Below, piece by piece: positions 1 through 9,342 of a stretch of 64,000 nucleotides of DNA. Positions within the stretch are counted from its first letter, which is position 1. Each line of letters opens with the position of its first letter. The stretch comes from Rubrivivax sp. (lineage in GTDB: Bacteria > Pseudomonadota > Gammaproteobacteria > Burkholderiales > Burkholderiaceae_C). A program made the position numbers and the translations under genes. Under the pieces are notes generated by a model. That model was not told where the DNA came from, searched no databases, and saw only the letters and a program-made list of their open reading frames with translations. The stretch covers positions 1 to 64,000 of the forward strand of contig JADCGP010000014.1 of the NCBI GenBank assembly GCA_020248915.1, read 5' to 3'.

Positions 1-136
1 ACAGGCCGGCGCGCACGCCGGCCCTGACTGTGATGAAGCCGGCGCAGGACTTCGACTCGACGAGAAGCGCCACCAGCTTGCTTGCTGCGTAGCCCGATGC
101 CGCGGCGTTTGCATGACCAGGCGAGGTGCGGCCTAA
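1..136 (-). other. partial integron gene cassette (cassette 6 counted from attI)
   Basis: This is the attI-proximal end of a sixth cassette whose remainder, including its own attC, lies outside the window. It begins at the core of the attC at 131-262. Its sequence is about 95% identical (7 differences in 140 bp) to the start of cassette 3 at 1681-1820. No frame shows clear coding character: differences between the copies are not concentrated in third codon positions of the two longest frames. Confidence 0.6.
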
Positions 137-262
137 CGTTCGAGTTAACCCCGACCGTGGAGGTAGGTAGCGTAAGCCGGGTTGGCGACGATAGTACTGC
201 TGGCGCCGGCCCGGCTTACGCTGCCTGCCGGAGCGGGTCGGGGGTTGAACGAGGGGTTAGGC
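131..262 (-). other. attC recombination site 1 (132 bp)
   Basis: The outer cores are GCCTAAC at 131-137 and GTTAGGC at 256-262. They are flanked internally by complementary arms (cgttcgagttaacc and ggttgaacgag), giving the imperfect palindrome expected of an attC. The middle contains a second pair of arms, ggtaggtagcgtaagccgg and ccggcttacgctgcctgcc. It closes cassette 5, reading leftward from attI. Confidence 0.88.
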
Positions 263-397
263 CTCACCGAGGATCCGACCTGAAAGACGCTTCTCTCTCG
301 CCACGATGGCGTCCACGACATCAAAGAGGTGCGGTTGGAGCTCAAGTGCCTGCGTGCGCTCCAGCGCTGGGCCAAAACGCGTGAGATCGAGACCAGT

Positions 398-709
398 CTA
401 AACTGCTTCCTCTGGTTGGAGAATCGAGTATTGGATGGAGTTCAAGTCAACATGCGCCGCGATGGAAATGACGCCCGGGAACAGGGTCTCGTCTTCTTCG
501 AACAGCGCTAGCTTGACAACGAACCGGCCAGGGTGGCCCGCAGACCAGTTGTACCAGTAGGCCGCGACTGCCTCACTTTCCATAGTGAGCCAGCCGTGAC
601 CCCAAAACATCGGGCGCCCGCAGCAAGAACAGCGAGTTTCGATCTCTTCCCCTTCGGGCTCAGCGAGGGTGACTGAGGCGGAGGCATTCGGGAACTTGGG
701 TGGATGCAC
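398..709 (-). CDS. cassette 5 protein, hypothetical, CxCCG motif
   Basis: A 103-residue protein starting with GTG 25 bp inside the cassette boundary at 734. I do not recognise the family. Residues 27-31 read CSCCG, followed by GRPMFWGHGW, which resembles half of a small zinc ribbon or a Cys-rich turn. The remainder alternates hydrophobic and polar residues (RFVVKLALF, VISIAAHVDL) and looks beta-rich. There is no signal peptide or membrane segment. GC content is lower than in the chromosomal genes, as usual for cassette genes. Expression would come from a promoter in or near attI or inside the cassette; none was identified. Confidence 0.62.
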   Translation of the reverse strand: MHPPKFPNASASVTLAEPEGEEIETRCSCCGRPMFWGHGWLTMESEAVAAYWYNWSAGHPGRFVVKLALFEEDETLFPGVISIAAHVDLNSIQYSILQPEEAV

Positions 710-728
710 GCAGCGGTTGGGTTGTGAG

Positions 729-860
729 GCCTAACGTTCGAGTTAACCCTGACCGCGGAGGCAGGTGCTGTAAGGCCGGGCAGCGACGATGGTACACACT
801 GGCGTTGCCCGGCCTTACAGCGCCTGCCGTAGCGGGTCAGGGTTGAACGAGGGGTTAGGC
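729..860 (-). other. attC recombination site 2 (132 bp)
   Basis: Cores are GCCTAAC at 729-735 and GTTAGGC at 854-860. The inner arms are cgttcgagttaaccctgacc and ggtcagggttgaacgag. It is closely similar to attC 1 in length and outer arms but has a different central stem (gtaaggccgggc and gcccggccttacag). Such shared ends are typical of sedentary chromosomal arrays. It closes cassette 4. Confidence 0.88.
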
Positions 861-948
861 CGCACCGGCGAGGCGCGGAACATGGGCCTTCGCGATTGGT
901 GTACTGACGAGGCTGGCATAGACGGCACGAGAAGCAGAGCCTTGCGTT

Positions 949-1278
949 CTATGCGGTTGGCTGGCGCTGTTTGGCCACCATCTTGATGTAGAAGACATGC
1001 TCGCGGAGCATTGGCAGATAGCAGAGGTTCAGCCAGTCGAGCGCGAGCCACCAGTTCGAACCGCACTCAAGTTCGATCTCTCCTTCCGGGATGACAAGCT
1101 GTGGGCTGCGCACGTGGTTCTGCATTTCGACGTGAACCTTGGCGCCACCCCGAACTTGCTGCAAGAGTTGCTGCTCGCCCTCACGAAGCGTGGTGACGCA
1201 GTGACCATCAACGAAAACACGTAAGTCGACCAGCTTGCCGAAGACGCCGGAGTTTCGAAGAATGCGAACTTGTGCCAC
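949..1278 (-). CDS. cassette 4 protein, hypothetical, beta-rich
   Basis: The open frame extends to 1377, but that start lies inside attC 3. The cassette boundary is at 1317, so the GTG at 1278 (VAQVRILRNSG) is the likelier start, giving 109 residues. The pattern VFVDGHCVTTLREGEQ followed by GGAKVHVEM and EIELECG is reminiscent of small PEGA-like beta-sandwich proteins common in cassettes; this is a resemblance, not an identification. No catalytic motif, signal peptide or clear membrane segment is visible. The stop is 88 bp before the attC that ends the cassette. Confidence 0.58.
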   Translation of the reverse strand: MAQVRILRNSGVFGKLVDLRVFVDGHCVTTLREGEQQLLQQVRGGAKVHVEMQNHVRSPQLVIPEGEIELECGSNWWLALDWLNLCYLPMLREHVFYIKMVAKQRQPTA

Positions 1279-1311
1279 AGGTTTGGAGCAGCCTTGGGGC
1301 TTGTTTGTGCG

Positions 1312-1440
1312 GCCTAACGTTGGAGCTGAGCCGACCGAGGAGGCAGGAGCCGACTGGCCGCGGAGGGACGCTGACAACGATGGCCCGGAGCGGCCAGGCG
1401 GCGCCTGCCGGAGCGGGTCGGCTCGAGCGAGCTGTTAGGC
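1312..1440 (-). other. attC recombination site 3 (129 bp)
   Basis: Cores are GCCTAAC at 1312-1318 and GTTAGGC at 1434-1440, with inner arms cgttggagctgagccgacc and ggtcggctcgagcgagct. The central stem differs from the other sites. It closes cassette 3. Confidence 0.86.
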
Positions 1441-1794
1441 CGCATTCTGTGCGCAGCCGAGAGCAAGCGGAAGGGACGATGCGCAAGCGGCCAGGGAGAA
1501 CAGCACGTGCGGACCCGCAGCCCAAGACCAGCGACGCGTCGCTGACGCGCTGCAGCTCCGAGCCGCGGCGCCGCGGACCTTGAACCCCATGCTCGCAGCC
1601 CTGCGCTGAGCTTCGCCGCCCCCGGCGCTGCCGACGGTGGCGAACCACTCGCCGCGCGTAGCGGCGCCAAGGCTGTTAGGACAGGCCGGCGCGCACGCCG
1701 GCCCTGACCGTACTGAAGCCGCCGCAGGACCTCGACGCGACGACAAGCGCCACCAGCTTGCTTGCTGCGTAGCCCGATGCCGCGGCGTTTGCAT
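1435..1794 (-). CDS. possible cassette 3 ORF, doubtful
   Basis: A 119-residue frame starts with ATG 22 bp inside cassette 3. It ends with a TAA formed by the attC core at 1435-1437, as the cassette 1 gene also does. Against it being real: the composition is rich in Arg, Ser and Ala, no domain or ribosome binding site is recognisable, and comparison with the related cassette at the window start shows no third-position bias in this frame. Cassette 3 may be non-coding. It is listed because the start and stop fit the cassette boundaries well. Confidence 0.25.
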   Translation of the reverse strand: MQTPRHRATQQASWWRLSSRRGPAAASVRSGPACAPACPNSLGAATRGEWFATVGSAGGGEAQRRAASMGFKVRGAAARSCSASATRRWSWAAGPHVLFSLAACASSLPLALGCAQNAA

Positions 1795-1820
1795 GACCAG
1801 GCGAGGTGCGGCCTAACGTT
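1681..1820. repeat. direct repeat of 1-140, duplicated cassette 5' end
   Basis: This segment matches 1-140 with 7 mismatches clustered in the half away from the attC core. The last 80 bp up to the shared core are identical apart from the attC arm. Both copies occupy the attI-proximal end of a cassette (cassettes 3 and 6). The left copy reaches the window edge, so the repeat may be longer. It indicates that related cassettes are present twice in the array. Confidence 0.9.
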
Positions 1821-1939
1821 CGAGCTAACCGGCCCGCGGAGGCAGGACGCCTTGGCCCGGGCTGAGAAAATGTACCGCGTACCTCAGCCCGGGCCAAGGT
1901 GGCCTGCCGTAGCGGGTCCGGTTGAGCGAGGGGTTAGGC
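1811..1939 (-). other. attC recombination site 4 (129 bp)
   Basis: Cores are GCCTAAC at 1811-1817 and GTTAGGC at 1933-1939. Inner arms are cgttcgagctaaccgg and ccggttgagcgagg. The central arms (cttggcccgggctgag and ctcagcccgggccaag) form a long perfect stem around aaaatgtaccgcgtac. It closes cassette 2. Confidence 0.88.
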
Positions 1940-1975
1940 CTCAGTGGCGGACGACTCATTGGAGTAGGCGGTTCT

Positions 1976-2344
1976 TCAGCTCTGATCCCAGGCTTCCACG
2001 GCAAGCAAGACTTCCGGGGGAAGCGACTTCAATCTCTCGATGTCGATCTTCGCTTCTCCAGTCCAGTTTGGCGGCAGGAAGTAGTCATCACCGATCACGG
2101 GCGGTGAGGTGCGACTTGGGACACCCTGCTGCAGTACGTGTGAAAGAGTTGCGGCCGGAACAACGTAGCGGTTCGGGTAGCCGTTTCCTCCCAAGTCAAC
2201 AGCTTGCCCAAGGTTGCACAACTGCTCGATCCACTTGGTTCCACCCAGTCCGGTCTTCCAACTTGCAAGTCGTGCCGAGTCTTCCAGCTTCATGCCGGCG
2301 ACCAAGATCCGCTGCGGGTAGATCACGAAGTACCAGCCGAGCAT
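1976..2344 (-). CDS. cassette 2 protein, hypothetical
   Basis: A 122-residue protein starting with ATG 24 bp inside the cassette boundary at 2368. I do not recognise it. The sequence is well behaved for a soluble protein (MLGWYFVIYPQRILVAG, then KTGLGGTKWIEQLCNLGQAVDLGG, ending DIERLKSLPPEVLLAVEAWDQS) and has no signal peptide or membrane span. The stop lies 36 bp before the attC. Gene size, strand and position fit a functional integron cassette gene. The encoded function is unknown. Confidence 0.68.
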   Translation of the reverse strand: MLGWYFVIYPQRILVAGMKLEDSARLASWKTGLGGTKWIEQLCNLGQAVDLGGNGYPNRYVVPAATLSHVLQQGVPSRTSPPVIGDDYFLPPNWTGEAKIDIERLKSLPPEVLLAVEAWDQS

Positions 2345-2362
2345 AGGATGTTCGTTTCTGAG

Positions 2363-2490
2363 GCCTAACGTAGAGCTAAGCGGGAACCGACGGCGGGGCG
2401 CCAGGCCCGGGCTGGCGAAAATGTACCGCGTACCGCCAGACCGGGCCTGGTGGCCTGCCGTTGGGGCGCCGCTTGAGCGCCGGGTTAGGC
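2363..2490 (-). other. attC recombination site 5 (128 bp)
   Basis: Cores are GCCTAAC at 2363-2369 and GTTAGGC at 2484-2490. The central region contains aaaatgtaccgcgtacc as in attC 4, between ccaggcccgggctggc and gccagaccgggcctgg. It closes cassette 1, the cassette next to attI and so the most recently inserted by the usual rule. Confidence 0.88.
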
Positions 2491-3249
2491 CTCAGGTTCT
2501 TGCTCCTGCTTGCTCTTAAGTAGCGTGCGCCGGCCCTCATGAGTGAACTCAACGATGCGGCCGCCGCTTCTAACGTTCATTCGCTTGGAAATCAATTCTC
2601 GACGTTCGAGTTCTCCGATATCAAACTGCACTTGTACTTTGGGCTGCTCTGACATCTGAACAAGTTCAAGCTCCGGCACTGAGCCCCCAGCCTTCTCGAG
2701 GAGCGCGAGGACCTGCAACTGAGATGGTTCGAGCTTGTCGTAGAGCTTTTCTGCAGTGGAAAGCGGTTTCGTCGCGTCTTTGGTGTTTCGCGCGTCTAGG
2801 GCAGCGTTCAGGCGTGCAATCTCTTCACTCAGTCGTTCGATCGATTCCTGACTTTTCCGCTCATGTTCAACGTATTCAGAACGGAGCGCCCTTGATTCTT
2901 CTAGGGTTAGCAGCGTCTCTTCCGATATGGTCTGCCTCAAGCGATTTGCTGCTCGCTGCTGGCGTAATGTGAATCCATAGACCTGTCTTGCTGGATAAGG
3001 ATAGACAAAAACATAGATCAGTGTAGTCAATAACGGGTAGAGAATTCCCTTTGCGATAATGCTTGCTGTGTCCGGAAATACGAAGGTATGTATGAGCGTG
3101 AATGTCTGAGTCACTCCAGCATCGGAGAATAGTATGACTAGAAATTTCCAGTTCCACAGGCACCAGGAGACCAGAAAGCCCCCGATTAAAGGGCTTGCTA
3201 GTCGCTCTGCAAGCGTGCTTCTGGTTGTTTGAAGAATCTCGTTGAGCAT
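2485..3249 (-). CDS. cassette 1 membrane protein with coiled coil and winged-helix-like C terminus
   Basis: A 254-residue protein starting with ATG 21 bp inside the cassette; its TAA is formed by the attC core. Two hydrophobic segments (about residues 22-41 and 68-87) are followed by a Glu/Arg-rich probable coiled coil (about 95-150). The C-terminal region (about 165-240; LEPSQLQVLALLEKAGGSVPEL, then VQFDIGELERRELISKRM) has the rhythm of a winged helix-turn-helix. Base composition is clearly more AT-rich than the neighbouring genes, implying foreign origin. The layout suggests a membrane-anchored sensor or effector. No enzyme motif is present, and a defence role is only a guess based on integron context. 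Confidence 0.72.
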   Translation of the reverse strand: MLNEILQTTRSTLAERLASPLIGGFLVSWCLWNWKFLVILFSDAGVTQTFTLIHTFVFPDTASIIAKGILYPLLTTLIYVFVYPYPARQVYGFTLRQQRAANRLRQTISEETLLTLEESRALRSEYVEHERKSQESIERLSEEIARLNAALDARNTKDATKPLSTAEKLYDKLEPSQLQVLALLEKAGGSVPELELVQMSEQPKVQVQFDIGELERRELISKRMNVRSGGRIVEFTHEGRRTLLKSKQEQEPEA

Positions 3250-3264
3250 AATGCTTGTTCTGAG

Positions 3265-3335
3265 GCCTAACGTGTTTTCGACAACAGCCGCTCAAGCAGC
3301 CATTTGCCCACATGTTGCCACCGGTAGGCATGTGT
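3265..3335 (-). other. attI site of the integron
   Basis: GCCTAAC at 3265-3271 (GTTAGGC on the minus strand) marks the junction between attI and the first cassette. There is no paired core to its right, unlike the attC sites. On the minus strand the core is preceded by gtcgaaaacac, which resembles the A-rich stretch before the core of known attI sites. The right boundary is estimated. Unusually, it lies about 740 bp from the integrase start, with a gene between. Confidence 0.65.
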
Positions 3336-3359
3336 GGGTAGGGGTGGATCGGCAGTTGC

Positions 3360-3770
3360 CTACGGCGTGACGATGCGATCGCGCAGGTTGAGGATGGTGG
3401 CCACGCGGCGGGGCAGGAGCCAGGTTCGGGTCGGGTCGTGCCAGCTGCCGCCGGCGGCCTGGATCATGGCCGCCAGGGCGCGGTCTTGCGGGCGGATGCG
3501 CAGGTGCACCATCGGCCGGCTGCGCGGCTGGATGGGCACGCTGTCGACCAGCAGTTCCACGGTCACGTGCCGCACCTTGCCGCGCGCGTCGGCGCGGTGG
3601 CGCACGCAGACGAGGGCGCTGCCGTAGCGGCGCGCGAGCGCGATGGCGCCGCGGTCGTCGGGGCGCAGGGTCTTCAGCACGCGATAGCGGTCGCGTGCGG
3701 GGCGGCGGGCGCTGCTGCCGTTGCCGCCCTGGTTGGCGCCTCGCGTCGGCGCGCCGCTTCTTTCGGCCAT
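3360..3770 (-). CDS. conserved hypothetical protein between attI and intI
   Basis: A 136-residue protein with ATG at 3770 and a good ribosome binding site (gaggag) 8 bp upstream; an in-frame ATG at 3854 is an alternative. The N terminus is Gly/Arg-rich and disordered. The core (RYRVLKTLRPDDRGAIALAR, then RYGSALVCVRHRADARGKVR and HVTVELLVDS) resembles small proteins I remember as uncharacterised neighbours of recombinase or transposase genes. The C-terminal half (about 90-136) has a LRIRPQDRALAAMIQAAGG helix followed by a short WLLPRRVAT segment. It is transcribed toward attI and away from intI, so its promoter could also feed the cassettes. Long frames extending it to the left are fortuitous. 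Confidence 0.6.
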   Translation of the reverse strand: MAERSGAPTRGANQGGNGSSARRPARDRYRVLKTLRPDDRGAIALARRYGSALVCVRHRADARGKVRHVTVELLVDSVPIQPRSRPMVHLRIRPQDRALAAMIQAAGGSWHDPTRTWLLPRRVATILNLRDRIVTP

Positions 3771-3891
3771 CGCTGCTGCTCCTCGGTGGGGCGGGGTGAG
3801 GTCACGGTCGCGGTCGCGTCCTGCCGGCTTGCCGGCTTGCCGGGTGGATGCCATCCTCGCCCGCCAACGTTCCTCCACCCTTTCGGGCGGG

Positions 3892-3923
3892 TTGTTGCCG
3901 TCGCCTCCTCGTGTCATGATACT
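3892..3923 (+). promoter_or_regulatory. candidate intI promoter
   Basis: Two overlapping sigma-70-like arrangements are visible. TTGTTG (3892-3897) sits 17 bp before CATGAT (3915-3920), and TTGCCG (3895-3900) sits 17 bp before GATACT (3918-3923). Either -10 element overlaps the left half of the LexA box, as expected for repression by occlusion. Confidence 0.4.
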
Positions 3924-3940
3924 GGACAAATAAACAGTAT
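3919..3940 (+). promoter_or_regulatory. LexA box upstream of intI
   Basis: The inverted repeat ATACTG-N10-CAGTAT is perfect over six bases on each side. It differs from the gammaproteobacterial consensus (TACTGT-N8-ACAGTA) at one position, a G in place of the T. It lies 71 bp before the intI start in the intI/3770 divergent region. LexA control of integron integrases is established for several integrons. Here it would place intI, and dnaE2 behind it, in the SOS regulon. Confidence 0.82.
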
Positions 3941-3951
3941 CGGGTGGGCCT

Positions 3952-3984
3952 GATGGGCCTGATGGGCCTGATGGGCCTGATGGG
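3952..3984. repeat. 9-bp tandem repeat in the intI leader
   Basis: GATGGGCCT is repeated three times and followed by a partial fourth copy, preceded by a degenerate copy (gtgggcct, 3944-3951). It lies between the LexA box and the intI start, inside the expected 5' untranslated region. Copy number is a multiple-of-three unit but the array is outside the chosen reading frame. Confidence 0.85.
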
Positions 3985-5078
3985 TTCGCAGGCCGCCCGG
4001 GGGAGCATCGATGAGCGATCAGTCCGGTTCCGATGGCGGCGGCGCGCAGGGGCCGCGCCTGCTCGAGCAGTTGCGCCGGCACATCCGGGCGCTGCACTAC
4101 AGCCTGCGCACCGAGCATGCCTACGTGCATTGGGTGCGCGCCTTCGTCCGCTTCCACGAAATGCGCCACCCGGCCGCCATGGCGCGCGACGAGGTCGAGC
4201 AGTTCCTGGGCTGGCTGGCCAACGACCGGCAGGTGTCGGCCGCCACGCACCGGCAGGCGCTGTCGGCGCTGCTGTTCCTCTACCAGAAGGTGCTGCGCAT
4301 CGAGCTGCCCTGGCTGCACGACATCGGCCGCCCGCGGTCCGATCGTCGGCTCCCGGTGGTGTTGTCGCCCGACGAGGTCGAGCGCGTGCTCCAGGCGCTC
4401 GACGCCGGCCGCGGCCCCGACGGTGCCGCCGCGGCGCATGGCCTGATCGGCCGGCTGCTCTACGGCACCGGGATGCGCCTGCTCGAAGGCCTGCGCCTGC
4501 GCGTGAAGGACATCGACTTCGAGCGCCGCGCCATCGTCGTGCGCGAGGGCAAGGGCGCGCAAGACCGTGTGGTGATGCTGCCGGCAGCGCTGCACGCGCC
4601 GCTGCAGGCGCAGCTGCTGCGCTCGCACGAGTGCTGGCAGGCCGACCGCGCCGCAGGCCTGGCCGGGGTCCACCTGCCGCACGCGTTGGCGCGCAAGTAC
4701 CCGCGCGCGGCCGCCTCGTGGGCCTGGCACTGGGTGTTTCCGCAGCCGGCCGCGTCGGTCGATCCGCGCACCGGCCTGCGGCGGCGGCATCATGTGCTCG
4801 ACGTCACCTTCCAGCGCGCGTTCCGCCGCGCGGTCGATGCGGCCGGCCTCGCCAAGCCGGCCACGCCGCACACGCTGCGCCACTCGTTCGCCACGCACCT
4901 GCTGCTGGCCGGCTACGACATCCGCACCGTGCAGGAGCTGCTCGGCCACGCCGACGTGGGCACGACGATGATCTACACGCACGTGCTGCGCCTGGGCGGT
5001 GGCGCTGTGCGCAGCCCGCTCGACCTGCTGGGTTCGCTGGGCGCATTCCCGCCCGCCGTGCCGGGCGGTCGGCCACCG

Positions 5079-5243
5079 CCCGTTTCAGCGGGCGACGCTT
5101 GGTCCCCCGTTTCAGCGGGCGACGCCTGGGCTCCCGGTTCAGCGGGCGATGCATGGCCTCCCGCAGCGCCGGGTGATGCCTGGCCCCCCACTGCAGCGGG
5201 CGACTCCTGGCCGCCCACTGCATCGGGCGATCCCCGTCCCGCC
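5079..5243 (+). repeat. 27-bp minisatellite inside the intI 3' end
   Basis: Six imperfect 27-bp units (core gtttcagcgggcgacgctt) encode the 9-residue repeats of the integrase tail. The first three are most alike; the last three diverge progressively. The unit length preserves the reading frame, so gain or loss of units would only change tail length. Confidence 0.85.
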
Positions 5244-5326
5244 GCTGCGCCAGGCGGTCGTGGCCGCCGCGATGGCGGTGGCCGCGGCGTCCGCGAACCC
5301 TCCACCCCCTGGCCTGTCGTCGCGCC

Positions 5327-8692
<3,366 letters not shown>

Positions 8693-8843
8693 GATGCCGC
8701 GCACTCCTCCCCGGATGCTGCCGGCGTGGCAGCGGGCATGCCGGTGCTGCGACGAAGCTGCCGGTGCTGCTGCTGCGACTGGTGCGCCGGGCCCGCGAGT
8801 ATGGCCGCCACCGCGATGCACCGAACCGCGACCCGGGAGTCGC

Positions 8844-8885
8844 GAGCCGCGAACAGCGAGCCGCGAGCCGCGAGCCGCGAGCCGC
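8844..8885. repeat. GAGCCGC heptanucleotide repeats
   Basis: GAGCCGC occurs at 8844 and then four times in direct tandem at 8858-8885, flanked on both sides by cgaacag. A shorter array of the same heptamer lies at 15254-15274. It follows dnaE2 in a gene-free region. Similar dispersed heptamer arrays are known in other genomes; no function is evident. Confidence 0.85.
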
Positions 8886-8903
8886 GAACAGCCGGTCGCG
8901 CCT

Positions 8904-9147
8904 GCGCGGCGGGAGGCCCGTGGCCGGCGTGCCGTAGGGAGTGCCGAGGAGCACAGGTCCGGGGCGGTCGCGCTTCAGCTTGCTGAAGCGCGCTCCATGA
9001 CTGACTCGCGGCATCTGTCCGAGCGGAGCGCCGCTTGCGGCGCGCAGCGAGTTATGCCGCGCCGCCCCGGACCGAGCACCGCAGGGCAGCCCGCGCGCAG
9101 CGCGGGCCGCTCCATCCGGCACGCCGGCCGCGGGCCTCCCGCCGCGC
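8904..9147. repeat. long imperfect inverted repeat, possible MITE-like element
   Basis: The 30-bp arm at 8904-8933 is the reverse complement of 9118-9147 with one mismatch. Inside, aggtccggggcgg (8954-8966) pairs with ccgccccggacc (9062-9073), and CGCGGCAT near 9010 pairs with ATGCCGCG near 9056. A small hairpin (gcgcttcagcttgctgaagcgc) lies near 8970-8991. The nested palindrome spans about 245 bp with no ORF of note, consistent with a non-autonomous element or a large cruciform. No flanking target duplication was found by eye. Confidence 0.6.
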
Positions 9148-9203
9148 ACGCTCCCAGGTGGCACGCGACGGCGCAACCACTTGCCAGGCGACGGCACAGC
9201 GAC

Positions 9204-9316
9204 GTCGCACGCGACGGCACAACGGCGTCGCACGCGACGGCACAACGGCGTCGCACGCGACGGCACAACGGCGTCGCACGCGACGGCACAACGACGTCGC
9301 ACGCGACGGCACAATG
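9204..9316. repeat. 23-bp tandem repeat upstream of the amidohydrolase gene
   Basis: Units beginning GTCGCAC start at 9204, 9227, 9250, 9273 and 9296, an exact 23-bp period. Decayed copies continue to the left (from about 9159). Each unit contains the small palindrome GTCGC-AC-GCGAC. The array ends 12 bp before the ribosome binding site of the next gene. It lacks the spacer diversity of a CRISPR. Confidence 0.88.
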
Positions 9317-9342
9317 CGCCGACCTCCGGAGGACACACCCCG

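Noticed and set aside
82..384. Small plus-strand ORFs across the attC sites
   Set aside because: They run against cassette orientation and through attC palindromes; the Gly/Arg/Pro-rich translations are typical attC read-through.
1675..1681. Extra attC core (GTTAGGA)
   Set aside because: It does not fit GTTRRRY and has no partner core or complementary arms at a suitable distance.
3771..4982. N-terminal extension of the minus-strand frame ending at 3360
   Set aside because: It is antisense to intI and has no homology-like character; the gene is taken to start at 3770.
8904..9147. Insertion sequence
   Set aside because: The inverted repeats enclose no transposase-like ORF and no target duplication was seen; it is listed only as a repeat.
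9204..9316. CRISPR array
   Set aside because: The units are adjacent 23-bp tandem copies without variable spacers, and no cas gene is present.
8693..9342. imuA or imuB remnants next to dnaE2
   Set aside because: No frame in the flanking region resembles RecA-like ImuA or Y-family ImuB; the sequence is repeats only.
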